Assembly: GCA_910583775.1 (NCBI GenBank) | Contig: CAJTYD010000025.1 | Coordinates: forward strand, 1 to 31,760 | From: an uncultured Muribaculaceae bacterium | Lineage (GTDB): Bacteria; Bacteroidota; Bacteroidia; Bacteroidales; Muribaculaceae | Length of the DNA: 31,760 bases | Direction: 5' to 3' | Shown here: piece after piece, positions 22,822 to 30,661 of the stretch | How the letters are laid out: each line of letters starts with the position of its first letter | How positions within the stretch are numbered: the first letter of the stretch is position 1 | Translations under genes and position numbers: made by a program | The notes under the pieces: generated by a model | What the model saw: the letters and a program-made list of their open reading frames with translations, nothing else | Database searches by the model: none | Told to the model about the DNA's origin: nothing

Positions 22822-22843
22822 GTGAAATTTGTCAAATTATCAG

Positions 22844-22851
22844 TAAATTTG
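22844..22851 (+). promoter_or_regulatory. Candidate -7 promoter box for the FAD oxidoreductase gene
   Basis: TAAATTTG matches TAnnTTTG, about 55 bases before the ATG at 22907. The nearest TTTG is only 12 bases upstream. Confidence 0.4.
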
Positions 22852-22906
22852 CAGTTAGAAGTAACATTCGCGGTTTTATTTTCCTAACGCGTCTTTTGGG
22901 AAGACT

Positions 22907-24523
22907 ATGGATTATACGGCGGATTTTTTTTGCAGAAGGCAAATGACAGAAGAGATAAGACTGCGCGTCACGCCACGTGTCGCAGGCGATAGAGAATTAC
23001 TGCTCAGGGAAATAATGTCTAATTCCTCCCGGCGGGGTGAAGAACCGTCGGAGTGGAGGATCATCCGGCGTTCGATAGATGCGAGGAAGCCCCGCATCAT
23101 GGTTGACCTTACGGTTCTTGCCGCCTATGGCGAGGGAGAGCGTCTCGCGCCGGCTGTCTCCCCCTATAATCCTCGGCCCATAGGCAAAGATGCCCCGGTC
23201 GTGGCTATCGTCGGGGCCGGCCCGGCCGGACTTTTTGCCGCTTTACGGGCCATCGAACTGGGAATCAGGCCTATCGTGCTCGAACGCGGAAAGGACGTGG
23301 ATGCCCGCAGGCTCGACATAGCCGGAATTAGCCGGGAGAAGAAGATAAATCCCGTTTCCAATTACTGTTTCGGGGAAGGTGGCGCTGGGGCGTACAGCGA
23401 CGGCAAACTTTTCACGCGAAGCAAAAAACGCGGAAATGTCGCAGAGGTGCTGGGCCTTCTCGTTGCTCATGGAGCCAAAGAGGAGATTCTTATCGATTCG
23501 CATCCGCATATCGGAAGCGACAAACTTCCCGATGTGATCAAATCGATACGCAAGTCTATCATCTCGCATGGCGGAGAGGTGAGGTTCGAGTCGCTTGTGA
23601 ACGGCCTCGATATCCGCGACGGCAAGGTCTGCGGAGTGACTGTCGGCGAGGAACTTATCCCGGCAGACGCCGTGATCCTGGCAACAGGCCATTCGGCTCA
23701 CGACACATTCCGGTATCTTCATTCCAGAGGAGTGAACATGGAGCCGAAGGGGATTGCCGTGGGAGTGCGTCTCGAGCATCCCCAGGAGCTCATCGACAGG
23801 CTTCAGTATCATTCTTCGGAGGGGAGAGGAAAGTATCTTCCGGCAGCGGAATATTCCTACGTTTCTCAGGCCGACGGCCGTGGCGTCTATTCCTTCTGTA
23901 TGTGTCCCGGCGGCGTGATAGTTCCGGCGGGAAGCGCGGCCGGGGAGCTCGTGGTCAACGGAATGTCGGCGTCGGCGCGCGCCGGAGAGAGGGCTAACTC
24001 AGGAATAGTTGTCGAGATCCGTCCCGGCGATTTCCCGGAATATGAAAAGGCCGGAGACCTTCAGATGCTTGAGCTTCAGGAGGATCTTGAGCGTAGAATG
24101 TATCATGAGTCCGGAGATTCAATCAATGCTCCGGCGCAGAGAATGGTGGATTTCACCAACGGAGTCGTTTCAAAGACACTGCCTAAGACAAGCTATGCTC
24201 CCGGCATACATTCCGATGACTTCAACCGGCTTCTTCCCGAATTCATATCCTCGCGCCTCCGCAAGGGTTTTCTGGATTTCGGCCGCAAGTGCAGGGGATT
24301 CCTCACCAATGAGGCAGTGATGATCGGTCTTGAATCGAGGACTTCCTCTCCTATACGTTTGCCTCGCGATCGCGAGACCATGATGCATCTCGGAATCCGC
24401 GGCCTTTTCCCGGCCGGAGAAGGCGCCGGATATGCCGGAGGAATTGTCTCGGCGGCCATGGACGGCATGAAGTGCGCCGAAGGAGTGGCAAAGATGCTGA
24501 AATCAGATAATAAAAAGGATTAA
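22907..24523 (+). CDS. FAD-dependent oxidoreductase (COG2509-like)
   Basis: This 538-residue flavoprotein has a small N-terminal domain (about 1-80) before the FAD-binding Rossmann motif VAIVGAGPAGLFAALRAIE (about 99-117). NYCFGEGGAGAYSDGKLFTR follows, and VILATGHSAHDTF is a second nucleotide-binding motif. The end, LFPAGEGAGYAGGIVSAAMD (about 504-523), is the conserved FAD-contacting segment of uncharacterised dehydrogenases in this group. The substrate is unknown. Sequence composition is more GC-rich than in the accessory genes. A start at the second ATG (MTEEIRLRV, 22943) is possible and would trim 12 residues. Confidence 0.9.
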   Translation: MDYTADFFCRRQMTEEIRLRVTPRVAGDRELLLREIMSNSSRRGEEPSEWRIIRRSIDARKPRIMVDLTVLAAYGEGERLAPAVSPYNPRPIGKDAPVVAIVGAGPAGLFAALRAIELGIRPIVLERGKDVDARRLDIAGISREKKINPVSNYCFGEGGAGAYSDGKLFTRSKKRGNVAEVLGLLVAHGAKEEILIDSHPHIGSDKLPDVIKSIRKSIISHGGEVRFESLVNGLDIRDGKVCGVTVGEELIPADAVILATGHSAHDTFRYLHSRGVNMEPKGIAVGVRLEHPQELIDRLQYHSSEGRGKYLPAAEYSYVSQADGRGVYSFCMCPGGVIVPAGSAAGELVVNGMSASARAGERANSGIVVEIRPGDFPEYEKAGDLQMLELQEDLERRMYHESGDSINAPAQRMVDFTNGVVSKTLPKTSYAPGIHSDDFNRLLPEFISSRLRKGFLDFGRKCRGFLTNEAVMIGLESRTSSPIRLPRDRETMMHLGIRGLFPAGEGAGYAGGIVSAAMDGMKCAEGVAKMLKSDNKKD

Positions 24524-24587
24524 CAGATATAGCTAAGTGACCGGAAAATCTGTTTTATGGGGTTCCTGGTTATAGAATTAGATAGAT

Positions 24588-25283
24588 ATGGCTACGATAT
24601 TAAATATAGAGACTTCGGGAAAGATTTGTTCCGTGGCTCTCACCAAAGACGGAATGGTGGAATTCCAGCTCGACGACGCCGAGGGGATGAACCATGCCGT
24701 GAAACTCGCTCCGTTTGTGGAGAAATGTATGGAGGAGCTGAAGCGTAAGGAATGGAAGCTCGACGCGGTGGCTGTCAGCATAGGTCCCGGGTCTTACACG
24801 GGGCTGAGAATCGGTCTTTCGCTTGCCAAAGGGCTTGCCTTCAGTCTCGGCATTCCGTTGATAGGGGTGAGCACGCTTAAGATACTGGCGGTGAAGGCGA
24901 TGTTCCGCAATATGGATTTCGAGGGCGATGAACTCCTCGTGCCCATGATCGACGCCCGCCGTATGGAGGTCTTCACCGGTGTCTATGATTTCGCCCTCAA
25001 CGCGCTCGAAGGCCCCGGGCCGAAGATACTCGACGAGAATAGTTTCGATGGCTTCCTGGCAGACCGGAAGCTCTATTTCATGGGCGACGGCTCCGACAAG
25101 ACCAAAGATCTTTTCAAATCGGCCAACGCCCATTGGATGGAGGGACTCAATCCGATGGCCAAGGATATGATAGCACTCTCTGAGAAGGCTTTCCGTGAAG
25201 GAGACTTCCTCGACATCGCCTATAGCGTGCCTGAATATCTTAAGGAATATCAGACCACGGTGCCAAAGTCGAAAGTTCTCTGA
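24588..25283 (+). CDS. tsaB: tRNA threonylcarbamoyladenosine biosynthesis protein TsaB
   Basis: This 231-residue inactive ASKHA-fold partner of TsaD is needed to make the t6A modification at position 37 of ANN-decoding tRNAs. The N-terminus ILNIETSGKICSVAL and the motif SIGPGSYTGLRIGLSLAKGLA (about 64-84) are diagnostic. LVPMIDARRMEVFTGVYDF continues the fold. TsaD, TsaC and TsaE are not in the window. It is followed after 99 bases by the DUF4290 gene, which has its own promoter box. Confidence 0.95.
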   Translation: MATILNIETSGKICSVALTKDGMVEFQLDDAEGMNHAVKLAPFVEKCMEELKRKEWKLDAVAVSIGPGSYTGLRIGLSLAKGLAFSLGIPLIGVSTLKILAVKAMFRNMDFEGDELLVPMIDARRMEVFTGVYDFALNALEGPGPKILDENSFDGFLADRKLYFMGDGSDKTKDLFKSANAHWMEGLNPMAKDMIALSEKAFREGDFLDIAYSVPEYLKEYQTTVPKSKVL

Positions 25284-25303
25284 AATAATTGATTAATTTT
25301 TAG

Positions 25304-25311
25304 TATATTTG
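25304..25311 (+). promoter_or_regulatory. Candidate -7 promoter box for the DUF4290-murA operon
   Basis: TATATTTG matches TAnnTTTG, about 72 bases upstream of the DUF4290 ATG and just past the tsaB stop. No clear -33 element is present. Confidence 0.45.
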
Positions 25312-25382
25312 CATTTTAAGGAATTGCTCCTTAGCCGCTTTAATAGGCTTTATAATATTTAGTAACTGAATAAAAACAACTT

Positions 25383-25976
25383 ATGTTGCAATATAATACA
25401 GAGATGAAGCAGATCGTCCTCCCTGAATTCGGAAGGAACATCCAGAGTATGGTGGAATACTGCTGCGCTATCCCCGACCGAGATGAGCGCAATGTATGCG
25501 CCCGCTCCATCGCCGAGATCATGGCTAATCTCTTTCCGCAGCTGGTGGGGGAGAACAAGGATTATTCCCAGATCTGGGACCAGATCAACATCATATCGGG
25601 CTTTAAGCTCGATGTCGATTTCCCCTGCGATGTAGTGACAGAGGAGAAGCTTCACCCCAAGCCCCGGAAGATTCCGTATACCGCTTCCTCGATGCGCTAC
25701 CGCCACTATGGCAAGAACATAGAGAAAATGATCGGGAAGGTGGCAGATATGGAGGATTCCGAGGAGAAGGATCTACTGATCTCGCTCATAGCCCACCACA
25801 TGAAGAAGCTGATGCTTATACATAACAAGGAGGGCGTCGACGACGCGAAGATTCTTCGCGACCTCGCCGAATATTCAGGAGGAAGGATAAATCTCGATCC
25901 ATCCACCTATCTGCTTCACGAATTCAAGGAGTCGGCTCCTGCAACACCCCATAAAGGCAAAAAGAAGAAAAAATGA
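25383..25976 (+). CDS. DUF4290 domain protein
   Basis: This 197-residue protein belongs to a family confined, as far as I know, to Bacteroidota. The opening LQYNTEMKQIVLPEFGRNIQ and the IWDQINIISGF region identify DUF4290. It is all-helical in appearance, without signal sequence or membrane segment, and ends in a basic tail (HKGKKKKK) that could bind nucleic acid or membrane. Its stop codon overlaps the murA start (ATGA), so the two are translationally coupled. The function is unknown, but the coupling suggests a link to envelope growth. Confidence 0.92.
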   Translation: MLQYNTEMKQIVLPEFGRNIQSMVEYCCAIPDRDERNVCARSIAEIMANLFPQLVGENKDYSQIWDQINIISGFKLDVDFPCDVVTEEKLHPKPRKIPYTASSMRYRHYGKNIEKMIGKVADMEDSEEKDLLISLIAHHMKKLMLIHNKEGVDDAKILRDLAEYSGGRINLDPSTYLLHEFKESAPATPHKGKKKKK

Positions 25977-27289
25977 GCAGTTTTATTGTTGAGGGCGGTC
26001 ATAGCCTGAACGGAGAGATCTGTCCCAAGGGAGCGAAGAACGAGGCGCTCGAGGTGATCTGCGCCACGTTGCTTACCTCCGAGAAAGTGACGATTTCCAA
26101 TCTTCCGAAGATTTCCGATGTGAGGAATCTTATCAATCTCCTTTCGGAAATGGGCGTCAAGGTGAGATACATTTCCCCTTCGGAATGTGAGTTCCAGGCC
26201 GATGATATCGACTTGGGTTACATCTATTCCGACAGTTACCGGAAGAAGGTTTCGTCGCTGAGAGGATCGGTGATGATTCTCGGGCCGCTTGTGAGTCGCT
26301 TCGGAAACGCCGTGCTTCCCAAACCTGGCGGAGACATGATTGGGCGTCGCCGTCTTGACACTCACTTCGTCGGCCTTCAGAACCTCGGCGCCGAGTTCGA
26401 TTATACTGCCGACCGGCTGATGTATTCGATAAAGGCTCCGGAAGGTGGACTCAGGGGTTGCTATATGTTGCTCGACGAGGCTTCGGTGACCGGTACGGCC
26501 AACATCGTCATGGCTTCGGTGCTCGCCAAGGGCAGGACGGTGATCTATAATGCCGCCTGCGAGCCGTATATCCAGCAGCTTTGCCGTATGCTCGTGCGAA
26601 TGGGCGCCAAGATCGAAGGTATAGGATCGAATCTTCTTACCATCGAGGGTGTTGAAAGACTCGGAGGTACATCCCACCGGCTTCTGCCCGACATGATCGA
26701 GGTAGGCAGCTTCATCGGCATGGCGGCGATGACCGGATCGAATCTTCTGCTCAAGAACGTAGGAATAAACGACCTCGGCATCATGCCGGAGATATTCAGG
26801 CGTATGGGCGTGAGCATACAGGTGCAGGGTGACGACATCCGCATCGATCAGAAAGAGATTTACGAGATAGAGAGCTTTATCGACGGATCTATCATGACTA
26901 TCGCCGATGCCCCGTGGCCGGGATTGTCGCCCGACCTGATAAGCATCATGCTTGTCCTCGCCACTCAGGCAAGGGGCAGCGTACTTATTCATCAGAAGAT
27001 GTTTGAAAGCCGCCTTTTCTTTGTCGATAAACTGCTCGACATGGGCGCGAACGTGATTCTCTGCGACCCTCACCGCGCGGTTGTGATAGGCAGCGGGAAG
27101 TTCCATTCGCTGAGGGCTACCGACATGGTCTCGCCCGATATCCGCGCCGGAATCGCCATGCTGATCGCGGCGATGGGAGCCAGAGGCACGAGCCGCATCC
27201 AGAATATCAATCAGATCGACCGCGGTTATGAAAATATTGATTTGCGGTTGAACAGATTAGGCGCCAAAATCATTAGAATAGATGATTAG
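25973..27289 (+). CDS. murA: UDP-N-acetylglucosamine 1-carboxyvinyltransferase, Cys-to-Asp type
   Basis: This 438-residue enzyme transfers enolpyruvate from PEP to UDP-GlcNAc, the first committed step of peptidoglycan synthesis. GAKNEALEVICATLLT near the N-terminus holds the conserved Lys-Asn pair (K22, N23). In the active-site loop, where E. coli has PGGCTIGARPVDLH with catalytic Cys115, this protein reads PGGDMIGRRRLDTH, so the position is Asp121. A Cys-to-Asp change at this site is known in Mycobacterium and Chlamydia and makes MurA insensitive to fosfomycin. SPDLISIMLVLATQARG and RMLVRMGAKIE support the two-domain EPT fold. It overlaps the DUF4290 gene by four bases. Confidence 0.96.
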   Translation: MSSFIVEGGHSLNGEICPKGAKNEALEVICATLLTSEKVTISNLPKISDVRNLINLLSEMGVKVRYISPSECEFQADDIDLGYIYSDSYRKKVSSLRGSVMILGPLVSRFGNAVLPKPGGDMIGRRRLDTHFVGLQNLGAEFDYTADRLMYSIKAPEGGLRGCYMLLDEASVTGTANIVMASVLAKGRTVIYNAACEPYIQQLCRMLVRMGAKIEGIGSNLLTIEGVERLGGTSHRLLPDMIEVGSFIGMAAMTGSNLLLKNVGINDLGIMPEIFRRMGVSIQVQGDDIRIDQKEIYEIESFIDGSIMTIADAPWPGLSPDLISIMLVLATQARGSVLIHQKMFESRLFFVDKLLDMGANVILCDPHRAVVIGSGKFHSLRATDMVSPDIRAGIAMLIAAMGARGTSRIQNINQIDRGYENIDLRLNRLGAKIIRIDD

Positions 27290-27299
27290 ATACCTAATC

Positions 27300-27402
27300 A
27301 AGTTTAGAGTTTAAGGTTACGGTTTAGAGGTTACCGTATGCCTCTGATGGCCTGGACAAAGGTTTTTTTCTAAACCATAAACCCAAACCATAAACCGATT
27401 TA
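27300..27402. repeat. GGTTTA/TAAACC repeats between murA and rimM
   Basis: The first half has GTTTAGAG, GGTTAC and GGTTTAGAGG units. The second half has complementary TAAACCATAAACCCAAACC units, so the region can fold on itself. Shorter inverted repeats (ACGGT with ACCGT, AGAGG with CCTCT) lie within. It resembles low-complexity intergenic repeats found in Bacteroidales. It may carry the murA terminator (GGTTTTTTTCTAAACC at about 27361-27376). Confidence 0.5.
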
Positions 27403-27414
27403 AATTTCTGACTG

Positions 27415-27966
27415 ATGATTGAGAAAAAAGATTTGGCGCGGATAGGCAAGTTTCAGAAAACGCATGCCCTCAAGGGGGAGCTGAATGCCATCCTTGACAT
27501 TGATCCCGACTATGTGGAGGATGAGAATCCGCTTATCGTGGAGGTCGAGGGCATTCCGGTTCCTTTCTATGCCGAGAGTTTGCGGCCGAAAGGCGCTACT
27601 TCATATCTGGTGAAACTTGAGGACGTCGATACCGTCGACGAGGCGAAGGCTTTTGTCAACTGCGATATCTATGCCCTTAAGAAGGATCTGAAGGAATATT
27701 ATGACGAGGATGAGGATTTCGTTTTCGACGACGAGGATCTCGAGGGATATCGCGTGGTCGACGATGAGGCCGGAGAAATCGGGGAGGTCGAGAGGCTTGA
27801 CGATTCGACGGAGAATGTGCTCCTTGTGGTCAGGACCAAAGACGGTCAGGAGATCTTTATCCCGTATGTCGATACGTTCATTCATGAGATCGACGATGAG
27901 AACAGGGTGGTGCTTACCTCGCTCCCCGAGGAGCTGATAAGCCTCAATCTGAAGAGAGATAAATGA
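27415..27966 (+). CDS. rimM: Ribosome maturation factor RimM
   Basis: This 183-residue protein helps mature the 30S subunit, at the head region of 16S rRNA with S19. The N-terminal RimM barrel (ARIGKFQKTHALKGELNAI, about 5-23) and the C-terminal PRC-barrel (LEGYRVVDDEAGEIGEVERL, about 110-129, then IFIPYVDTFIHEIDDENR) are clear. The linker is unusually acidic (EYYDEDEDFVFDDEDLE). The expected neighbours rpsP and trmD are absent. It is separated from murA by a repeat-rich gap and followed by a hairpin region and a small conserved gene. Confidence 0.95.
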   Translation: MIEKKDLARIGKFQKTHALKGELNAILDIDPDYVEDENPLIVEVEGIPVPFYAESLRPKGATSYLVKLEDVDTVDEAKAFVNCDIYALKKDLKEYYDEDEDFVFDDEDLEGYRVVDDEAGEIGEVERLDDSTENVLLVVRTKDGQEIFIPYVDTFIHEIDDENRVVLTSLPEELISLNLKRDK

Positions 27967-28021
27967 AACGGACGCTATGATCGGATGCCTCCGTCCACAC
28001 AGTAAAAGAGAGTGTTATGCA

Positions 28022-28041
28022 CGGGATAGTTGCTTATCCCG
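28022..28041 (+). promoter_or_regulatory. Hairpin upstream of the small conserved gene
   Basis: CGGGATA pairs with TATCCCG around a six-base loop and ends 15 bases before the ATG at 28057. It could influence translation start, or it may be incidental. Confidence 0.3.
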
Positions 28042-28056
28042 CTAAAATATGAAATT

Positions 28057-28377
28057 ATGAGCGATTCAATGGGATATGATGAGGATAAGGCGGTTGCCTT
28101 TATCTGCAAGACTTTGCCCGCGGAAGTCTCGGCTCGTTATAGCGACGACGAGATTCTCTATGTGGCCGACGTTATCTGGGACTGGTATGAGAAAAATGGT
28201 TATCTCAGCTTCGATAGCGACGTCACCGATGAGGAGGAAGTGGATGTGGAGAAGCTGACGGCTTACGTCAGGAAAGAACTGGCCCGCGACAAGGAGGTAG
28301 AGATGGACCCGGCGGATATTGATTTGATTGTAAAAGGTGAACTGGAATATGAGGAATCGATTGAAGACTTTATATAG
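28057..28377 (+). CDS. Small acidic conserved hypothetical protein
   Basis: The ATG at 28057 gives 106 residues beginning MSDSMGYDEDKAV. A TTG start at 28030 would add nine residues across the hairpin and is less likely. The protein is strongly acidic and helical in appearance, with FICKTLPAEVSARYSDDEIL and IWDWYEKNGYLSF as the most conserved-looking parts. I do not recognise a named domain. Its last 29 bases overlap the OmpA-domain gene, which suggests translational coupling. Function unknown. Confidence 0.8.
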   Translation: MSDSMGYDEDKAVAFICKTLPAEVSARYSDDEILYVADVIWDWYEKNGYLSFDSDVTDEEEVDVEKLTAYVRKELARDKEVEMDPADIDLIVKGELEYEESIEDFI

Positions 28378-29044
28378 GATTTGTCTGGCCGGCGCTCTTG
28401 TCTTCGGGAGCGTGTCGGCGTTCGCTTCCGACCAGAAGCGCAAGACCGAGCCGCAGGCTGCCGGGAAAACGGTTGCCCGCGATGCGGCGCTCGATGATCT
28501 GACTTTCACGGAGATGGTCAATTCCGTACCGCTCGATGAGAAAAGCGCGGCGTTGATAAGGAAATTCCAGGATAAGGAGGGGAGAGCCCGGCTGCATGGA
28601 AAGGAATATAATTCGAAAAACGGCTGCATGGTCGAGACGTTCCGTAACAAGGAGGTGCTTCTGATCACCATCCCGGCCTCGAAGCTTTTCTCGCCCAATG
28701 AGGTGGAGATCCGCAAGGATGCTTCCTCTATTCTGGCACCTCTGAAACGCTATCTGAAGGATCCGGAGATGTATCGCGTTTTGCTGGTCATGCATACCGA
28801 CAATACCGGATCGGAGAAATATCGCGAGCACATCACTGTCGAGCGTTCCACGGCCCTGTTCGACTGGTTCGTGAAAGAGGGCTGCGACACGCGCTATCTC
28901 TTTTCATACGCCATGTCGGACGCCGATAAGCTCGTTGAGAACAACTCGATGGCTAACCGCGAGAAGAACCGCCGCCTCGAGGTCTATCTCATACCCGGCA
29001 AGAAGATGCTCGAGCAGGCCAAGAAAGGCCGCATCGTCTTCTGA
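28349..29044 (+). CDS. OmpA-family envelope protein
   Basis: The start at 28349 gives 231 residues beginning MRNRLKTLYRICLAGALVFG, a Sec signal peptide with likely cleavage after VSAFA; an ATG four codons earlier is also available. The C-terminal half (about 120-225) is an OmpA-type peptidoglycan-binding domain: LLVMHTDNTGSEKYREHIT, ERSTALFDWFV, then NREKNRRLEVYLIP. The usual DTxG pattern reads HTDNTGS. The protein is periplasmic and probably binds peptidoglycan, but it has no outer-membrane barrel. A strong terminator follows. Confidence 0.88.
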   Translation: MRNRLKTLYRICLAGALVFGSVSAFASDQKRKTEPQAAGKTVARDAALDDLTFTEMVNSVPLDEKSAALIRKFQDKEGRARLHGKEYNSKNGCMVETFRNKEVLLITIPASKLFSPNEVEIRKDASSILAPLKRYLKDPEMYRVLLVMHTDNTGSEKYREHITVERSTALFDWFVKEGCDTRYLFSYAMSDADKLVENNSMANREKNRRLEVYLIPGKKMLEQAKKGRIVF

Positions 29045-29078
29045 TGCTGAATTCTTATACAATCTTTTAAACTGTATA

Positions 29079-29127
29079 ATAATGCCTCGACGAGTTGAAT
29101 TATGACCCTGTTGAGGCATTATTTTTG
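29079..29127 (+). terminator. Terminator of the OmpA-domain gene
   Basis: ATAATGCCTC (29079-29088) pairs perfectly with GAGGCATTAT (29113-29122) and is followed by a run of T ending at 29126. The loop is 24 bases. Confidence 0.75.
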
Positions 29128-29158
29128 TATCCTGCCATGAAATGTCAGTATAATTGGT

Positions 29159-29166
29159 TATCTTTG
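29159..29166 (+). promoter_or_regulatory. Candidate -7 promoter box for the WYL-HAD gene
   Basis: TATCTTTG matches TAnnTTTG, 23 bases upstream of the ATG at 29190. There is no good -33 match. Confidence 0.45.
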
Positions 29167-29189
29167 CAGCCTAAGGTATAAAAATTACT

Positions 29190-30581
29190 ATGGCTACATC
29201 GGTAAGATTGATAAGACGTTATGTATGGCTTGTCGAAACGGTCCGGCGCGCCGGACAGATAACCTTAGAGGAGATCAACAGGAAATGGCTCGACGACCGC
29301 TCACTGCGCCTCGAGCATGAGAAGGCGATACCGGAGCGGACGTTCCATCGCCACCGCCAGGCTATCGCCGATCTCTTCGGTATCGACATCCTCTGTAACC
29401 GCTATAACGGCAACACATATTATATCGATAACATGGAGGCATTGAGCCGCCCTTCATTCACATCCCGTCTTTTTAACGGACTTGCCATCGACAACCAGTT
29501 GGCGGCAAATAAGGAAATTGCATTGCGCATCAGTTTTGAGGAAATGGCGTCGGGAGGCTCCGAATATCTCTCTCCGATAATCGAGGCGATGATTGGAAGC
29601 CGGAAGCTGCTTCTCGGATATCGGAAGTTCGGTCAGTCGGAGATCAAGGAGAGGGTAGTGGCGCCATACGGCCTTAAGCAGTCGGCCGGCAGATGGTATC
29701 TTGCCGCCAAGAACGAAGGTTATGACGACATCACCGTCTATGCCCTCGACCGCTTCGAATCGCTCGATATCACCGGGGAGACGTTTGAGATCGACCGTGG
29801 ATTCAATATTGACGAATATTTCGGCGAGGTGGTTGGAACAAACGTTGATATGGAACTGGACTGCGAGAAGGTAAAACTTCGCGTCTATGGCACACAACGT
29901 CCATATATCGAATCGTTGCCTATTCATAAGTCGCAGAGGCTCCTCGAACACACCAGAGAATATTCCGATTATGAGCTGACTCTTCGGCCCGAGCGCGAGT
30001 TTCAGCGCGCCGTCCTCGCCCTCGGCCCGGAGGCTGAGGTAATTTCGCCGCGCTGGCTACGTGATGAAATCAAGTGGCTCGCCGAAGAAACCGCCGGACG
30101 GTATATTGATTCCGGCGTTGAGGCGCCGGAATACCTTTTCCTTGACTTCGACGGTGTACTTAACTCAGGAATTTATCGGAACCGGCTTGCCGTAGAGGGG
30201 AAGAGGACGAATGATAAGTTCGGCCCCCTTTTCGATCCTTCGGCGGTCAATGCCTTGTCGGCACTTATTGAGAAATATCCCGGAATGAAGATAGTTGTCA
30301 CTTCCTCGTGGCGGTACATGCGAAGTTTCGATGAGCTGCGGGAAATGTGGAAGTCGCGGGAGATGCCTGGAAAACTGCATTCTGTACTTCCCAGAGATAC
30401 TTTCTGCGAGACTCGGGGAGAAGAAGTGGCCGAATACCTCAGAGAACATGGTAAATCTTCTTCCTATATTATAATCGATGACGAGAACGATTTCACCGAA
30501 GAACAGCAGTCGCGATGCATAATCACCGACCCCGCCACAGGCCTTCGCCTCTCCGATCTGAAATCAATTAATGTATATTAA
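29190..30581 (+). CDS. HTH-WYL regulator fused to a HAD domain (RNA-repair type)
   Basis: This 463-residue protein has three parts. Residues 1-90 form a winged-helix region (YVWLVETVRRAGQITLEEIN, RTFHRHRQAIADLFG). Residues 125-300 form a WYL domain with GRWYLAAKN at 167-175 and its C-terminal extension; WYL domains sense nucleic acid or nucleotide ligands. Residues 313-463 form a HAD-like domain: FLDFDGVLNS (D319 and D321), TSSWR (371-375), IIIDDENDF (427-435) and ITDPATGL. This matches the HAD type attached to Swiss-army-knife RNA-repair proteins (PF18143, as I recall). WYL proteins alone are common in Bacteroidales; the fused HAD is unusual, at least to my knowledge. The gene stands alone with its own promoter, followed after 80 bases by an acidic coiled-coil gene. 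The target is unknown. Confidence 0.88.
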   Translation: MATSVRLIRRYVWLVETVRRAGQITLEEINRKWLDDRSLRLEHEKAIPERTFHRHRQAIADLFGIDILCNRYNGNTYYIDNMEALSRPSFTSRLFNGLAIDNQLAANKEIALRISFEEMASGGSEYLSPIIEAMIGSRKLLLGYRKFGQSEIKERVVAPYGLKQSAGRWYLAAKNEGYDDITVYALDRFESLDITGETFEIDRGFNIDEYFGEVVGTNVDMELDCEKVKLRVYGTQRPYIESLPIHKSQRLLEHTREYSDYELTLRPEREFQRAVLALGPEAEVISPRWLRDEIKWLAEETAGRYIDSGVEAPEYLFLDFDGVLNSGIYRNRLAVEGKRTNDKFGPLFDPSAVNALSALIEKYPGMKIVVTSSWRYMRSFDELREMWKSREMPGKLHSVLPRDTFCETRGEEVAEYLREHGKSSSYIIIDDENDFTEEQQSRCIITDPATGLRLSDLKSINVY

Positions 30582-30615
30582 CATTCCGGTGTCCGATTTT
30601 TGCATTCGAAGGACT

Positions 30616-30623
30616 TATATTTG
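30616..30623 (+). promoter_or_regulatory. Candidate -7 promoter box for the Asp-rich gene
   Basis: TATATTTG matches TAnnTTTG, 38 bases before the ATG at 30662. TTTG at 30599-30602 is 13 bases upstream, closer than usual. Confidence 0.45.
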
Positions 30624-30661
30624 TCTCCAGTATCTAACTCTTATAATAAACTGTTTTTGAT

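Noticed and set aside
25916..27106. Long minus-strand open frame of 396 codons opposite murA
   Set aside because: It is a shadow of the murA frame. Its His- and Arg-rich composition is typical of antisense GC-skewed codons, and murA is unmistakable on the plus strand.
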